From contig DYLB01000097.1 of assembly GCA_020722305.1 (NCBI GenBank), forward strand, positions 1 through 7,475: a stretch of 7,475 nucleotides of DNA, read 5' to 3'. The notes under the pieces were generated by a model that was given only the letters and a program-made list of their open reading frames with translations, made no database searches and was not told the origin of the DNA. The translations under genes and the position numbers were made by a program. Below, piece after piece: positions 1 through 6,852 of this stretch. Within the stretch, counting starts at the first letter, position 1; every line of letters begins with the position of its first letter. This DNA comes from Anaerolinea thermophila (GTDB lineage Bacteria > Chloroflexota > Anaerolineae > Anaerolineales > Villigracilaceae).

Positions 1-1
1 T

Positions 2-40
2 AAAAAGCCCCATGTCCCGAAAAAGGCCGCGGGGCTTTTT
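2..40. terminator. Palindromic terminator at the left edge
   Basis: A perfect 10-bp inverted repeat, AAAAAGCCCC (2-11) and GGGGCTTTTT (31-40), encloses a 19-nt loop. The T-run on one side and A-run on the other make it a plausible intrinsic terminator in either direction, closing whatever gene lies left of the window. A second, shorter palindrome, TCGGGGA (44-50) with TCCCCGA (62-68), follows at once and may be part of the same terminating region. Confidence 0.65.
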
Positions 41-131
41 CTTTCGGGGAACTTGCTTCGCTCCCCGATCCCTCTTCGCGCCCTTCCCGGTTCGATCCCA
101 TCGCCAGTCCTCGAAACCGCGCTTCGTGGAA

Positions 132-137
132 TATAAT
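132..137 (+). promoter_or_regulatory. Putative -10 box of mutL (leaderless transcript?)
   Basis: A perfect TATAAT ends only six bases before the mutL ATG. A start about seven bases after a -10 box would fall on or next to the A of that ATG, giving a leaderless message. No Shine-Dalgarno sequence is visible before the ATG, which fits. No convincing -35 hexamer is present at 17-bp spacing, so this is suggestive only. Confidence 0.4.
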
Positions 138-143
138 ACCCCC

Positions 144-1901
144 ATGCCCATCCACATCCTCCTCCCCGAAGTGGCCTCGCAGATCGCCGCCGGTGAAGTG
201 GTCGAGCGCCCGGCCTCGGTCGTCAAGGAATTGATCGAAAACGCCCTCGACGCCGGAGCGACCCGCATCCACGTGACGATTGCCGAGGCGGGCCGCCGCC
301 TGATCGAGGTGGCCGACGACGGCTCCGGCATCCCGGCGGACGAGCTTCCACTGGCAGTCGAGCGCCACGCCACCTCCAAACTCGCCAGTGCCGACGACCT
401 GTTCCGCATCGCCACCCTCGGCTTCCGGGGCGAGGCCCTGGCCTCCATCGGCTCGGTTGCCCGGCTGACGATCACCTCCCGCACCGCCGACGCCTCCGCC
501 GGAGCCAGGCTGCGGGTCGAGGGCGGACGCACCGGGGCGCTCGAACCGGTCGGCGCGCCGGCCGGCACGCTCATCCGGGTCGAAGACCTGTTCTACAACG
601 TCCCCGCCCGCCTGAAATTCCTGAAAAGCGACACCACCGAGCGCCGCGCCATAGACACCCTGCTGACCCGCTACGCCCTGGCCTACCCGCGCATCCGCTT
701 CCGGCTGGCCGAGGGCAGCAACGTGGCCCTCCAGACCCCCGGCGACGGCGACCGGCGGGCCATCCTGGCCACCCTCTACGGCGTCGAGACCGCCAAACAA
801 CTGCTCGAAGTCGAGGCCGCCGAAGACGGCGCGCAGATCACCGGCTTCATCAGCCCCACCTCGCTGACCCGTTCCAACCGCCGCGACATCACCTTTTTCA
901 TCAACGGCCGTTGGATCCAGGACACCGCCCTGAGCGCGGCCGTGACCCAGGCCTACCACACCCTGTTGATGGTCGGCCGTTACCCGCTCACGGCGCTCTT
1001 CCTGGACCTGGAACCTGCTTCCGTTGACGTGAACGTCCACCCGGCGAAGGCCGAAGTCCGTTTCCGCGAACCCGACAGGATGTTCAGCTTCGTCCAGCGT
1101 TCCGTGCGGCGGGCCCTGCTGGCCTACGCCCCCGTCCCGCAGGTCGCGCCGACGCTGTGGGGGTCGCGTCGCGAGGAGACCGGCGAGGTGGACCCGGCCT
1201 GGGAGTTGGGCCACTCGACAGTGGACCGCGGACAGTGGACAGCAGGCAGTGAAACACCATCTACCGTCAACGGTCTACCGTCTACCGTCAACGGTCTCCC
1301 CGAACCCTTTGCCCGCATGCCGCTCCTGCGCCTAATCGGCCAGATCGGCGCGACCTACCTGGTCGCCGAAGGCCCAGACGGCCTGTACCTGATAGACCAG
1401 CACGCCGCCCACGAGCGGGTCTTGTTCGAGAAATTGCTGGCCCAGCACGAGAAGAAGAATATCCCCTCCCAGGTCTTGCTAACCCCGGTCACGGTGACGC
1501 TGCCGCCCGCCCAGGCGACGATGCTCAATAGCCAGGTCGAATTCTTGCAGCATCTCGGCTTCGAGGTCGAACCCTTCGGCCAGAACACCTTCCAGGTGCG
1601 CTCGATGCCGGCCCTCTTCGCCGGGAGCGACCCGGCCGCCGCGCTAAAGGCCCTGGTGGAAGACTTCGAAGAAGACGAGACCCCGCTCCAGGCCGAGATC
1701 GAAGACCGCATCGCCGGCCGGGTCTGCAAGCGGCTGGCCGTCAAAGCCGGGAAGGCCCTCTCCCCAGACGAGCAGCGCGCCCTGCTGGCCGACCTCGAAG
1801 CCTGCGATTCGCCCCGCACCTGCCCGCACGGCCGCCCGACAATGATCCATCTGTCGGTGGATATGCTCGAAAAACAGTTCGGGCGAAAAGGCGCAATCTA
1901 A
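144..1901 (+). CDS. mutL: DNA mismatch repair protein MutL
   Basis: MutL couples mismatch recognition by MutS to strand incision and removal. The 585-residue product has the GHKL ATPase motifs: ELIENALDAGAT with E32/N33, DDGSGI at 58-63, RHATSK at 74-79 and GFRGEALASIGSV at 93-105. After a variable linker (about 350-395) comes the dimerisation/endonuclease domain. It carries the metal-binding motif DQHA-x2-E-x4-E at 418-429 and CPHGRP at 560-565, so this is an endonuclease-competent MutL, unlike the E. coli type. The ATG at 144 is chosen because the product then begins MPIHILLPEVASQIAAGEVV, the normal family N-terminus; the frame is open back to 12, but that extension is low-complexity and unlike the family. 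The linker holds in-frame tandem repeats (1217-1295). No mutS lies in the window. Confidence 0.97.
   Translation: MPIHILLPEVASQIAAGEVVERPASVVKELIENALDAGATRIHVTIAEAGRRLIEVADDGSGIPADELPLAVERHATSKLASADDLFRIATLGFRGEALASIGSVARLTITSRTADASAGARLRVEGGRTGALEPVGAPAGTLIRVEDLFYNVPARLKFLKSDTTERRAIDTLLTRYALAYPRIRFRLAEGSNVALQTPGDGDRRAILATLYGVETAKQLLEVEAAEDGAQITGFISPTSLTRSNRRDITFFINGRWIQDTALSAAVTQAYHTLLMVGRYPLTALFLDLEPASVDVNVHPAKAEVRFREPDRMFSFVQRSVRRALLAYAPVPQVAPTLWGSRREETGEVDPAWELGHSTVDRGQWTAGSETPSTVNGLPSTVNGLPEPFARMPLLRLIGQIGATYLVAEGPDGLYLIDQHAAHERVLFEKLLAQHEKKNIPSQVLLTPVTVTLPPAQATMLNSQVEFLQHLGFEVEPFGQNTFQVRSMPALFAGSDPAAALKALVEDFEEDETPLQAEIEDRIAGRVCKRLAVKAGKALSPDEQRALLADLEACDSPRTCPHGRPTMIHLSVDMLEKQFGRKGAI
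1217..1295 (+). repeat. In-frame short tandem repeats in the mutL linker
   Basis: Two families of short repeats sit side by side. GACAGTGGAC occurs at 1217-1226 and again at 1231-1240. CTACCGTCAACGGT occurs at 1261-1274 and 1282-1295, with CTACCGT between, giving a 21-bp unit that encodes STVNGLP twice (residues 373-386). Each CTACCGTCAACGGT contains the palindrome ACCGT-CA-ACGGT. The unit length keeps the reading frame, and the location is the flexible linker of MutL, which tolerates length change. Confidence 0.8.
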
Positions 1902-1941
1902 CGATACGAGAGGAGTCCGCTGTCGGCAAGAAAGGAATCCC

Positions 1942-2892
1942 ATGCTCGGACTATGGCTCGAAGATTTGAAACTCTCGCTGAAAGACGACCTGCCCCGGCC
2001 TGCCAGGCCCGGTGAGGCGCTGGTCAAGGTGCGGCTTTCGGGCATTTGCGGCACAGATTTGGAGTTGGCCCGCGGTTACTATCCTTACACCGGCGTGATC
2101 GGGCACGAGTTCGTCGGGGAGGTGGCCGAGGCTGCGGAGGCGGATTGGATCGGCCGGCGTGTCGTCGGCGAGATCAACGCCGCCTGCGGCGAGTGCGAAC
2201 AATGCCGCAACGGGCGCCCGACCCACTGCGAACGGCGGACCGTGCTGGGCATCGTAGGCCGGGACGGCGTCCACGCCGAATACGCCACCCTGCCGCTGGC
2301 GAACCTGCACCCCGTCCCCGATTCGGTGCCGGACGAGGCGGCGGTCTTCGTCGAGCCGCTGGCGGCCGCGCTGGAGATCCAGCAGCAGGTCCACATCCAG
2401 CCCACCGACCGGGTGCTGCTGGTCGGCGCGGGACGCCTGGGCCAGCTCATCGCCCAGACGCTCAATCTCACCGGCTGCGACTTGCGGGTGGTGGCGCGTC
2501 ACCCGCGTCAGAAGGAGCTGCTCACCAGCCGCCGCATCCGTCTGATCGAGGAGCAGGAAATCCTTCCGGGGCGCTGGGACGTCGTCGTGGAGGCCACAGG
2601 CTCCCCGTCCGGTTTCGATCTGGCGCGCAAAGCGTTGAGGCCGCGCGGCACGCTGGTGCTCAAATCCACTTATCGGGGGGAGATGACCCTCAACCTGTCC
2701 CCCTTCGTCGTGGACGAAATTACGGTCGTCGGCTCGCGCTGTGGCCCGTTCGAACCGGCCTTGCGCCTGCTCGAACGCCGCGAGGTGGACCCCACACCTT
2801 TGATCGCCCGGCGCTACCCGCTGGCGCAGGCGCTGGAAGCGATGGAGGCGGCCGGGCGATCCGGGATGCTGAAGGTGCTGCTGGAACCCTGA
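1942..2892 (+). CDS. Zinc-dependent medium-chain alcohol/polyol dehydrogenase
   Basis: A 316-residue member of the medium-chain dehydrogenase family that should oxidise an alcohol or polyol with NAD(P). The GroES-like half has catalytic-zinc candidates C36 (GICGTD), H55-E56 (GHE) and E138 (VEPLA, as in sorbitol/threonine dehydrogenases). The structural-zinc lobe is C82-x2-C85-x2-C88-x7-C96. The Rossmann half starts at VLLVGAGRLG with G162-x-G164-x2-G167. At 316 residues it is somewhat shorter than the usual 340-350, apparently from trimmed ends, since all key residues are present. A ribosome-binding site AAAGGA (1931-1936) lies five bases before the ATG. It follows mutL by 40 bases on the same strand and may be read through from it, though no functional link is evident. 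The substrate cannot be told from the sequence. Confidence 0.92.
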   Translation: MLGLWLEDLKLSLKDDLPRPARPGEALVKVRLSGICGTDLELARGYYPYTGVIGHEFVGEVAEAAEADWIGRRVVGEINAACGECEQCRNGRPTHCERRTVLGIVGRDGVHAEYATLPLANLHPVPDSVPDEAAVFVEPLAAALEIQQQVHIQPTDRVLLVGAGRLGQLIAQTLNLTGCDLRVVARHPRQKELLTSRRIRLIEEQEILPGRWDVVVEATGSPSGFDLARKALRPRGTLVLKSTYRGEMTLNLSPFVVDEITVVGSRCGPFEPALRLLERREVDPTPLIARRYPLAQALEAMEAAGRSGMLKVLLEP

Positions 2893-2898
2893 ACAAAA

Positions 2899-2932
2899 AA
2901 CCCGTTCCTTTTGCGGAACGGGTTCGCTTTTT
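2899..2932. terminator. Bidirectional intrinsic terminator between convergent genes
   Basis: A perfect 10-bp stem, AACCCGTTCC (2899-2908) and GGAACGGGTT (2915-2924), with loop TTTTGC, is followed on the + side by CGCTTTTT. On the minus side it is followed by a run of six T (complement of AAAAAA). It lies just after the dehydrogenase stop and just after the kinase stop, so it can end both convergent transcripts. The + strand T-tract overlaps the kinase stop codon by two bases. Confidence 0.9.
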
Positions 2933-4133
2933 AGATGCGTGAGCGGGGCAGGAAGACGCTGATGACCGTCCCCTCCCCGACCCGGCTCCTGACCTCCATC
3001 CGCCCGCCGTGCCCCTGGACGATCTGCTTGCAGATGGACAGTCCCAGCCCGGTGCCGGAGACCTGGCCCTCGGTCTCGCGCACCCGGTAGAACTTCTGGA
3101 AGAGGAATGGCAGGGCCGTTTCGGGGATGCCCACGCCGTTGTCGGCGACCATGATGGCGACTTCTTTCGGGGTGGCTTCGGCCTTGAGCATGACCCAGCC
3201 GTCGGCGTGGTTGTACTTGATGGCGTTGCTGAGCAGGTTGAGCACCACCTGTTTGAGTTTGTCCCGGTCGGCTTCGAGTTTGGGCACCCCGGCCTGGACT
3301 TCGATCTTGATCGAGATGCGCTGTTCGGCGGCCTTGTTTTCCATGATCTCGCGGCATTCGAGCAGCAGGGCATTGACCTCGAACTGGGTTTTGCGGAACT
3401 GGACCCGGCCTGATTCCAAGCGGGCCAGGTCGAGGAACGAGGCGGCCAGGGCGTTGAGCCGCAGGGTCTCGCTGTGGATGTTGGTGACGATCTGGTCGCG
3501 CTGGGTGTGGGAGATTTCGGGACGGGTCAGCAGGTAGGTGGCGGTACTGAGCGAGGCCAGCGGTGTGCGGAGCTCATGCACGAATTCAGCCACCAGGTCG
3601 GATTGCTGAAACAGGCGGGAGTTCTGGATGGCGACCGCGGCCTGGGCACCCAGGACCTTCAGGAAATCTTCCTCGGTCTCGGTGAAATCCCCGTTGCGCT
3701 TGTTGATCGTTTCTAGCACGCCGATCACCTTGTCCTGGGTGATCATCGGGACACCCAACAGGGAGCGGGTCGGGTATTGGGTCGCCTGGCCCACGTCGTC
3801 GAAGTGACGCGGGTCTTCGTTCACGTTGGCGATCCGCACGGACTTGCGGTTGGTGACGATCCAGCCGGCGATACTGCCCTCCAGCGGGACGACCAGGCCG
3901 CGCATGGTGGGTTCGTCCATATTGGTCGCCACCTGGAAGTACAACTGGCGGGCAGTGTCGTCATAGAGCAGGATCGAGGCGGCCTCCGAATCGGTGATGT
4001 CGGCGGCGGCGTGGACGATCCGGTCGAGCAGCCGGTCCAGGTCGAGGGTGGAGGCCAGGTCACGCGCAATCGCCATCAGGCGGCGGTAGCCCTCCAGCCG
4101 CTTGTGGATGGGGGTGGTTTCAGTATCGAACAT
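2931..4133 (-). CDS. GAF-domain sensor histidine kinase (cytosolic)
   Basis: A two-component sensor kinase of 400 residues without a signal peptide or membrane segment, so it probably senses a cytoplasmic or diffusible cue. A GAF domain spans about 12-175. The HisKA helix has phospho-acceptor H186 in FVHELRTPLASL. The catalytic ATPase domain has the N box NLLSNAIKYN (299-308), G1 DNGVGIP (331-337), F box FYR (348-350) and G2 GTGLGLSI (360-367), all intact. The ATG at 4133 is preferred; a TTG six codons upstream (4151) is possible. The start lies 14 bases inside the 3' end of the sirtuin gene, and no good ribosome-binding site is visible, so translation is probably coupled. It is the last gene of the minus-strand operon, and the first gene encodes a receiver that is a plausible phosphorylation partner (inference). 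The GAF ligand is unknown. Confidence 0.93.
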   Translation of the reverse strand: MFDTETTPIHKRLEGYRRLMAIARDLASTLDLDRLLDRIVHAAADITDSEAASILLYDDTARQLYFQVATNMDEPTMRGLVVPLEGSIAGWIVTNRKSVRIANVNEDPRHFDDVGQATQYPTRSLLGVPMITQDKVIGVLETINKRNGDFTETEEDFLKVLGAQAAVAIQNSRLFQQSDLVAEFVHELRTPLASLSTATYLLTRPEISHTQRDQIVTNIHSETLRLNALAASFLDLARLESGRVQFRKTQFEVNALLLECREIMENKAAEQRISIKIEVQAGVPKLEADRDKLKQVVLNLLSNAIKYNHADGWVMLKAEATPKEVAIMVADNGVGIPETALPFLFQKFYRVRETEGQVSGTGLGLSICKQIVQGHGGRMEVRSRVGEGTVISVFLPRSRI

Positions 4134-4899
4134 GCAGTACTTTTTCGCCAATCAGGGGAATGATCTCGGCCACGTCGCCGGGGATGACCACGTCGGCGCG
4201 CACGTCAAGGTAAGTGGGGGTCTGGTTGATGATGACCAGGTGCGCGCCCCGGTCCACGGCCTGCATCGGCAGGCCGGCCGCCGGCAGCACTTCCAGCGAT
4301 GAACCGGCGACCAGCATCAGGTCACAGGTGCGGCTCAAGCGCTGGGCTTCGTACCAGGCCTTTTGGGGCAATTGTTCTCCAAAAAGGATCACGTCCGGCT
4401 TGAGCACAGCCCCGCAGGCCGGGCATAAGGGCATGATCCCGTCCATCACGAACGCCTGCAAATAGTCCTGATAGCTGTATTGGTGAAAACATTGGGTGCA
4501 AGAGAGGGTGCTCAAGGTTCCGTGCATCTCCACCACGTGCTTCGAGCCGGCTTTTTGGTGCAGGCGGTCAATGTTTTGGGTGATGACGGCTTGCAGCAAC
4601 CCGGCGGATTCCCATTGGGCGAGCGTGAGGTGGGCCAGGTTGGGTTCGGCCTGGTAGATTTGACCGGCCAAGCCGCGGAACCACTTAAAAAAAAGCTCTG
4701 GATGGGTACGGAACGTGGATAGGGAGGCGACCTCCAGCGGCTCATCGCGGGACCACAGGCCTGTTCCCTCGGAACGGAAATCGGGAATCCCCGAGGGGGT
4801 GGATATCCCCGCGCCGGTCAAGGCGACGGCGCGCCTGGAATTTCGGAGGAGTTCCGCCGCGAGGTCAATGGACGCCAGGGTGTGCGTCGCCAGGCTCAT
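4120..4899 (-). CDS. Sir2-family NAD-dependent protein deacylase (sirtuin)
   Basis: Sirtuins remove acyl groups from lysines using NAD+, giving nicotinamide and O-acyl-ADP-ribose. The 259-residue product has the full set of motifs: GAGISTPSGIPDFR (29-42) and TQNIDRLH (107-114) for NAD binding, catalytic H126 in MHG, a zinc ribbon C134-x2-C137 and C159-x2-C162, and GSSLEV (199-204). Length is typical of single-domain bacterial sirtuins. Its ATG shares one base with the stop of the upstream receiver gene (TGATG), and its 3' end overlaps the downstream kinase gene, so it is locked between two signalling genes in one transcript. No strong ribosome-binding site precedes it, in line with coupling. 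Its substrate is unknown; control of a protein encoded in the same operon is only a hypothesis. Confidence 0.95.
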   Translation of the reverse strand: MSLATHTLASIDLAAELLRNSRRAVALTGAGISTPSGIPDFRSEGTGLWSRDEPLEVASLSTFRTHPELFFKWFRGLAGQIYQAEPNLAHLTLAQWESAGLLQAVITQNIDRLHQKAGSKHVVEMHGTLSTLSCTQCFHQYSYQDYLQAFVMDGIMPLCPACGAVLKPDVILFGEQLPQKAWYEAQRLSRTCDLMLVAGSSLEVLPAAGLPMQAVDRGAHLVIINQTPTYLDVRADVVIPGDVAEIIPLIGEKVLHVRY

Positions 4900-6065
4900 C
4901 AGACCGCTTTCGGCTGCCGGGCCGTGATATGTTCCGCAAGTTTGGCGAACTGCTGGGCCGTCAGGCTTTCGGGCTGGACCAGCACCGCCGAGGAGTTGAT
5001 CCGCGTCGCCTGGTGGTGCAGCTCGGGCGCGGGTGTCAGGTTGACGGTTACCGCGTGGCCCAACTGCTCCTGGACGTTGCCCCAGGGGATGGTAAATTCA
5101 GTGCGGACACGGTTGTTGCTGACCACCGTAATGGTCTTGGGTTCGATCCCCAACGAGACGATGTCGTCAATCAGGGCGCGGCCATGCTTGATCGAACTTT
5201 CGATCGGCTCGACGACGACGATCCGTTCGGCACACATTTTAAGCAGTTTCTGGTTCAAGGCAGCCAGTCCGGCCCCCATGTCAATCACCACGTAACGCCC
5301 AACGCCGGTCAACCGGCTAAAAATGACTTCAAGCTGGGCCGAGGCGGTATGCGAAAGCTCGGCATCTTTGGAACTGTAAGTTGCGGCCAGGATGCGCAGC
5401 CCGGATTCGTGGACGGCCAGCGATTCTATCACTTTGTGCCGGGTAATCTCTGAAGGCGCGGTCGCCAGCAGGTCGGCGTAGGGTTTGGGATCCAGGTCCA
5501 TGTCCAGCGCCAGCGACCCGTAACCGGGACTGAATTCGGCCACGGTCACTTCCGATTTGGTGCGGAGCATCAAGCTGCTGGCCAGGTTCAAGGCCACGGT
5601 CGTGCCGCCCATCCCGCCGTGCGGTGTGACCACGCCGATCATCATCGCCCGCGGACCCGTCGTCACGGAGGCCCCTGCCGCCGATGCCGCCCGGCCTTTG
5701 CGTCCCAGGAGCGCCTTCACGTGGGCGATCAACTCGGTGGGATGGGTCGGCTTGGTGAGATAGTCATCCGCCCCGACCTCGAAGCCTGTGACTTTATCGT
5801 CGAGTTGGGCCTTGGCCGTAAACATCAGGATTGGAATGGCCGCCGTATCTTCGTTGGCGCGTAAACGCCGGGCGACTTCATACCCATCCATCTCCGGCAT
5901 CATCACATCCAAAAGGATCAAATCAGGCAGTTCTTCCTCAGCCTGGATGACACCCTGGCGTCCATTGCTGGCTGCCATGATTTCATACCCCTGGCGCTGC
6001 AACGCAATCCCCACCAGTTTGAGAGTATCGAGATCATCGTCAATTATAAGAATCCTGTCTGCCAT
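4899..6065 (-). CDS. Response-regulator receiver fused to a TadZ/CpaE/MinD-like P-loop domain
   Basis: A 388-residue fusion. The N-terminal CheY-like receiver (1-121) has acidic pocket D9-D11, phospho-acceptor D53 in LLDVMMP, T83 and K105 (LTKP). A short Ala/Ser/Gly linker (124-138) leads to a MinD/ParA-superfamily domain (about 141-380) resembling TadZ/CpaE, the localisation ATPases of Flp-pilus systems. The P-loop region reads PHGGMGGTT (148-156): glycine replaces the invariant Walker A lysine, and the family's extra signature lysine is histidine. ATP hydrolysis is therefore doubtful. CpaE/TadZ proteins commonly have atypical P-loops, as I recall. A Walker B-like strand is YVVIDMGAG. The ribosome-binding site AAGGA lies about nine bases before the ATG. 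It heads an operon with a sirtuin and a histidine kinase. No pilus genes are in the window, so a pilus role is unproven. Confidence 0.88.
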   Translation of the reverse strand: MADRILIIDDDLDTLKLVGIALQRQGYEIMAASNGRQGVIQAEEELPDLILLDVMMPEMDGYEVARRLRANEDTAAIPILMFTAKAQLDDKVTGFEVGADDYLTKPTHPTELIAHVKALLGRKGRAASAAGASVTTGPRAMMIGVVTPHGGMGGTTVALNLASSLMLRTKSEVTVAEFSPGYGSLALDMDLDPKPYADLLATAPSEITRHKVIESLAVHESGLRILAATYSSKDAELSHTASAQLEVIFSRLTGVGRYVVIDMGAGLAALNQKLLKMCAERIVVVEPIESSIKHGRALIDDIVSLGIEPKTITVVSNNRVRTEFTIPWGNVQEQLGHAVTVNLTPAPELHHQATRINSSAVLVQPESLTAQQFAKLAEHITARQPKAV

Positions 6066-6084
6066 AAGTCCATCCTTGAAGTTA

Positions 6085-6180
6085 CTTTACTGACGTTACG
6101 CACCGTCCCGAAGGCGTTGGGCGTCAGACCAAGCTTGTTTCACGAGAGCCTTCGGGACGTTCTGCATAAAGTGAGTTACT
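6085..6180. repeat. MITE-like imperfect palindrome upstream of the receiver operon
   Basis: A perfect 12-bp inverted repeat, CGTCCCGAAGGC (6104-6115) and GCCTTCGGGACG (6148-6159), with a 32-nt loop, continues outward as an imperfect inverted repeat. TACTGACGTTACGCA on the left corresponds to the complement of TGCATAAAGTGAGTTA on the right, about 11 of 15 positions matching. The overall symmetric unit is about 96 bp with no coding capacity. It resembles a degenerate miniature transposable element. If transcribed it would be a large hairpin in the leader of the minus-strand operon. No clear target-site duplication is visible. Confidence 0.5.
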
Positions 6181-6192
6181 CTAATCAATCAA

Positions 6193-6221
6193 AGTCTAGC
6201 ATAAAGCGCTAAGACAGGCAA
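6193..6221 (-). promoter_or_regulatory. Candidate promoter of the receiver-sirtuin-kinase operon
   Basis: On the minus strand, TTGCCT (complement of 6216-6221) and TAGACT (complement of 6193-6198) are separated by 17 bases; each matches four of six consensus positions. It would give a leader of about 120 nt that includes the palindrome at 6085-6180. The match is modest and other sites are possible. Confidence 0.35.
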
Positions 6222-6264
6222 GAGACATAATATGACATTTTCAATCCAATATACCAAGGGGTTA

Positions 6265-6294
6265 TGTTATAATCGAGCCGCAGGGCAATGCCCT
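6265..6294 (+). promoter_or_regulatory. Promoter and 5' leader of the tmRNA gene
   Basis: An extended -10 box, TG-T-TATAAT (6265-6273), lies about 30 bases before the mature tmRNA 5' end, with no clear -35 hexamer. Transcription would begin near 6280. The short leader contains a small hairpin, AGGGC-AAT-GCCCT (6282-6294), and would be removed by RNase P at 6304. Confidence 0.65.
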
Positions 6295-6391
6295 CACCCA
6301 CCTGGGGATGACAGGTTTCGACGGGAGAGGCTGGTCCCGGAATGCGAGCCGAGAGGCGCCGAACTCGAAAAATCCGCGCAAAAAATCAAGT

Positions 6392-6436
6392 GCCAACACA
6401 CGCACTTCCTACGCTGCTCTGCCCCTCGCTGCATAA
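6392..6436 (+). other. tmRNA proteolysis-tag reading frame
   Basis: The resume codon is GCC (6392-6394), and the frame runs 14 codons to TAA (6434-6436), encoding ANTRTSYAALPLAA. The Leu-Ala-Ala end is the usual degron recognised by ClpXP-type proteases. The upstream context AAATCAAGT resembles the A-rich segment found before resume codons. Choice of resume codon is by similarity to known tags that begin with Ala-Asn; the stop and C-terminus are secure. Confidence 0.85.
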
Positions 6437-6852
6437 GCGATGGCTGAACAGTCGGGCTTCACCAAGTAAGCCCCGTCCACCTGCCCCGCTCGCCGCCCGG
6501 AGGCAGGACTGGGCGACACAAAGACGGCGTGCCGCACGCAACGTCGCTAAACGTGCGAAAGAGGGCTTTCGGGCCTGAGCGACTGGCTGGCGGGATTCTT
6601 CGTCCACCGGGGACCCGCCGGTGACACACACCGGTAGACTACGCTCGTAGATTTTCGAGGGTCGAATCTTTCGGACGCGGGTTCTTTAACAAACAAAATG
6701 AGCCCCCCTGTGCGGCGACGTGCAGGGAAAATCCGGCTTAATCAGGGAAAGCTGACCGGCTAACGCCGCTGCCAACCCTGAGGGGTGAACCCGAAAGGGG
6801 TAAGCCCTGCATCGACTCATAGATTCCTAAGTCACGACCGTGATATGGAACA

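Noticed and set aside
88..110. Sequence resembling a tRNA T-arm (GGTTCGATCCC)
   Set aside because: The flanking five-base arms do not pair and no acceptor, D or anticodon arms can be found.
12..143. In-frame upstream extension of mutL by 44 codons
   Set aside because: The extension is Arg/Pro/Phe-rich, overlaps the terminator palindrome and is unlike MutL. The ATG at 144 gives the conserved N-terminus.
1124..2054. Minus-strand open frames under mutL
   Set aside because: They are antisense shadows of a high-GC gene, with low-complexity products and no recognisable motifs.
1951..3373. Long minus-strand and alternate-frame open frames over the dehydrogenase and kinase
   Set aside because: Arg/Pro/Gly-rich shadows; the true frames have full family motifs, and the terminator at 2899-2932 would cut the long one.
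4134..4151. TTG start six codons upstream for the histidine kinase
   Set aside because: Possible, but no ribosome-binding site supports it and the ATG at 4133 is the simpler choice. The domain content is unaffected.
6232..6631. Small open frames across the tmRNA on both strands
   Set aside because: They overlap structured tmRNA sequence, and only the 14-codon tag frame is explained by tmRNA function.
6730..6833. Alternative P3 pairings (AATC with GATT; GGCTTA 6735-6740 with TAAGTC 6828-6833)
   Set aside because: They are weaker or leave the P8 and P7 order unnatural. UCCGGC/GCCGGA is all-matched, mostly GC, and sits directly before P8. The second could still be a transient alternative fold.
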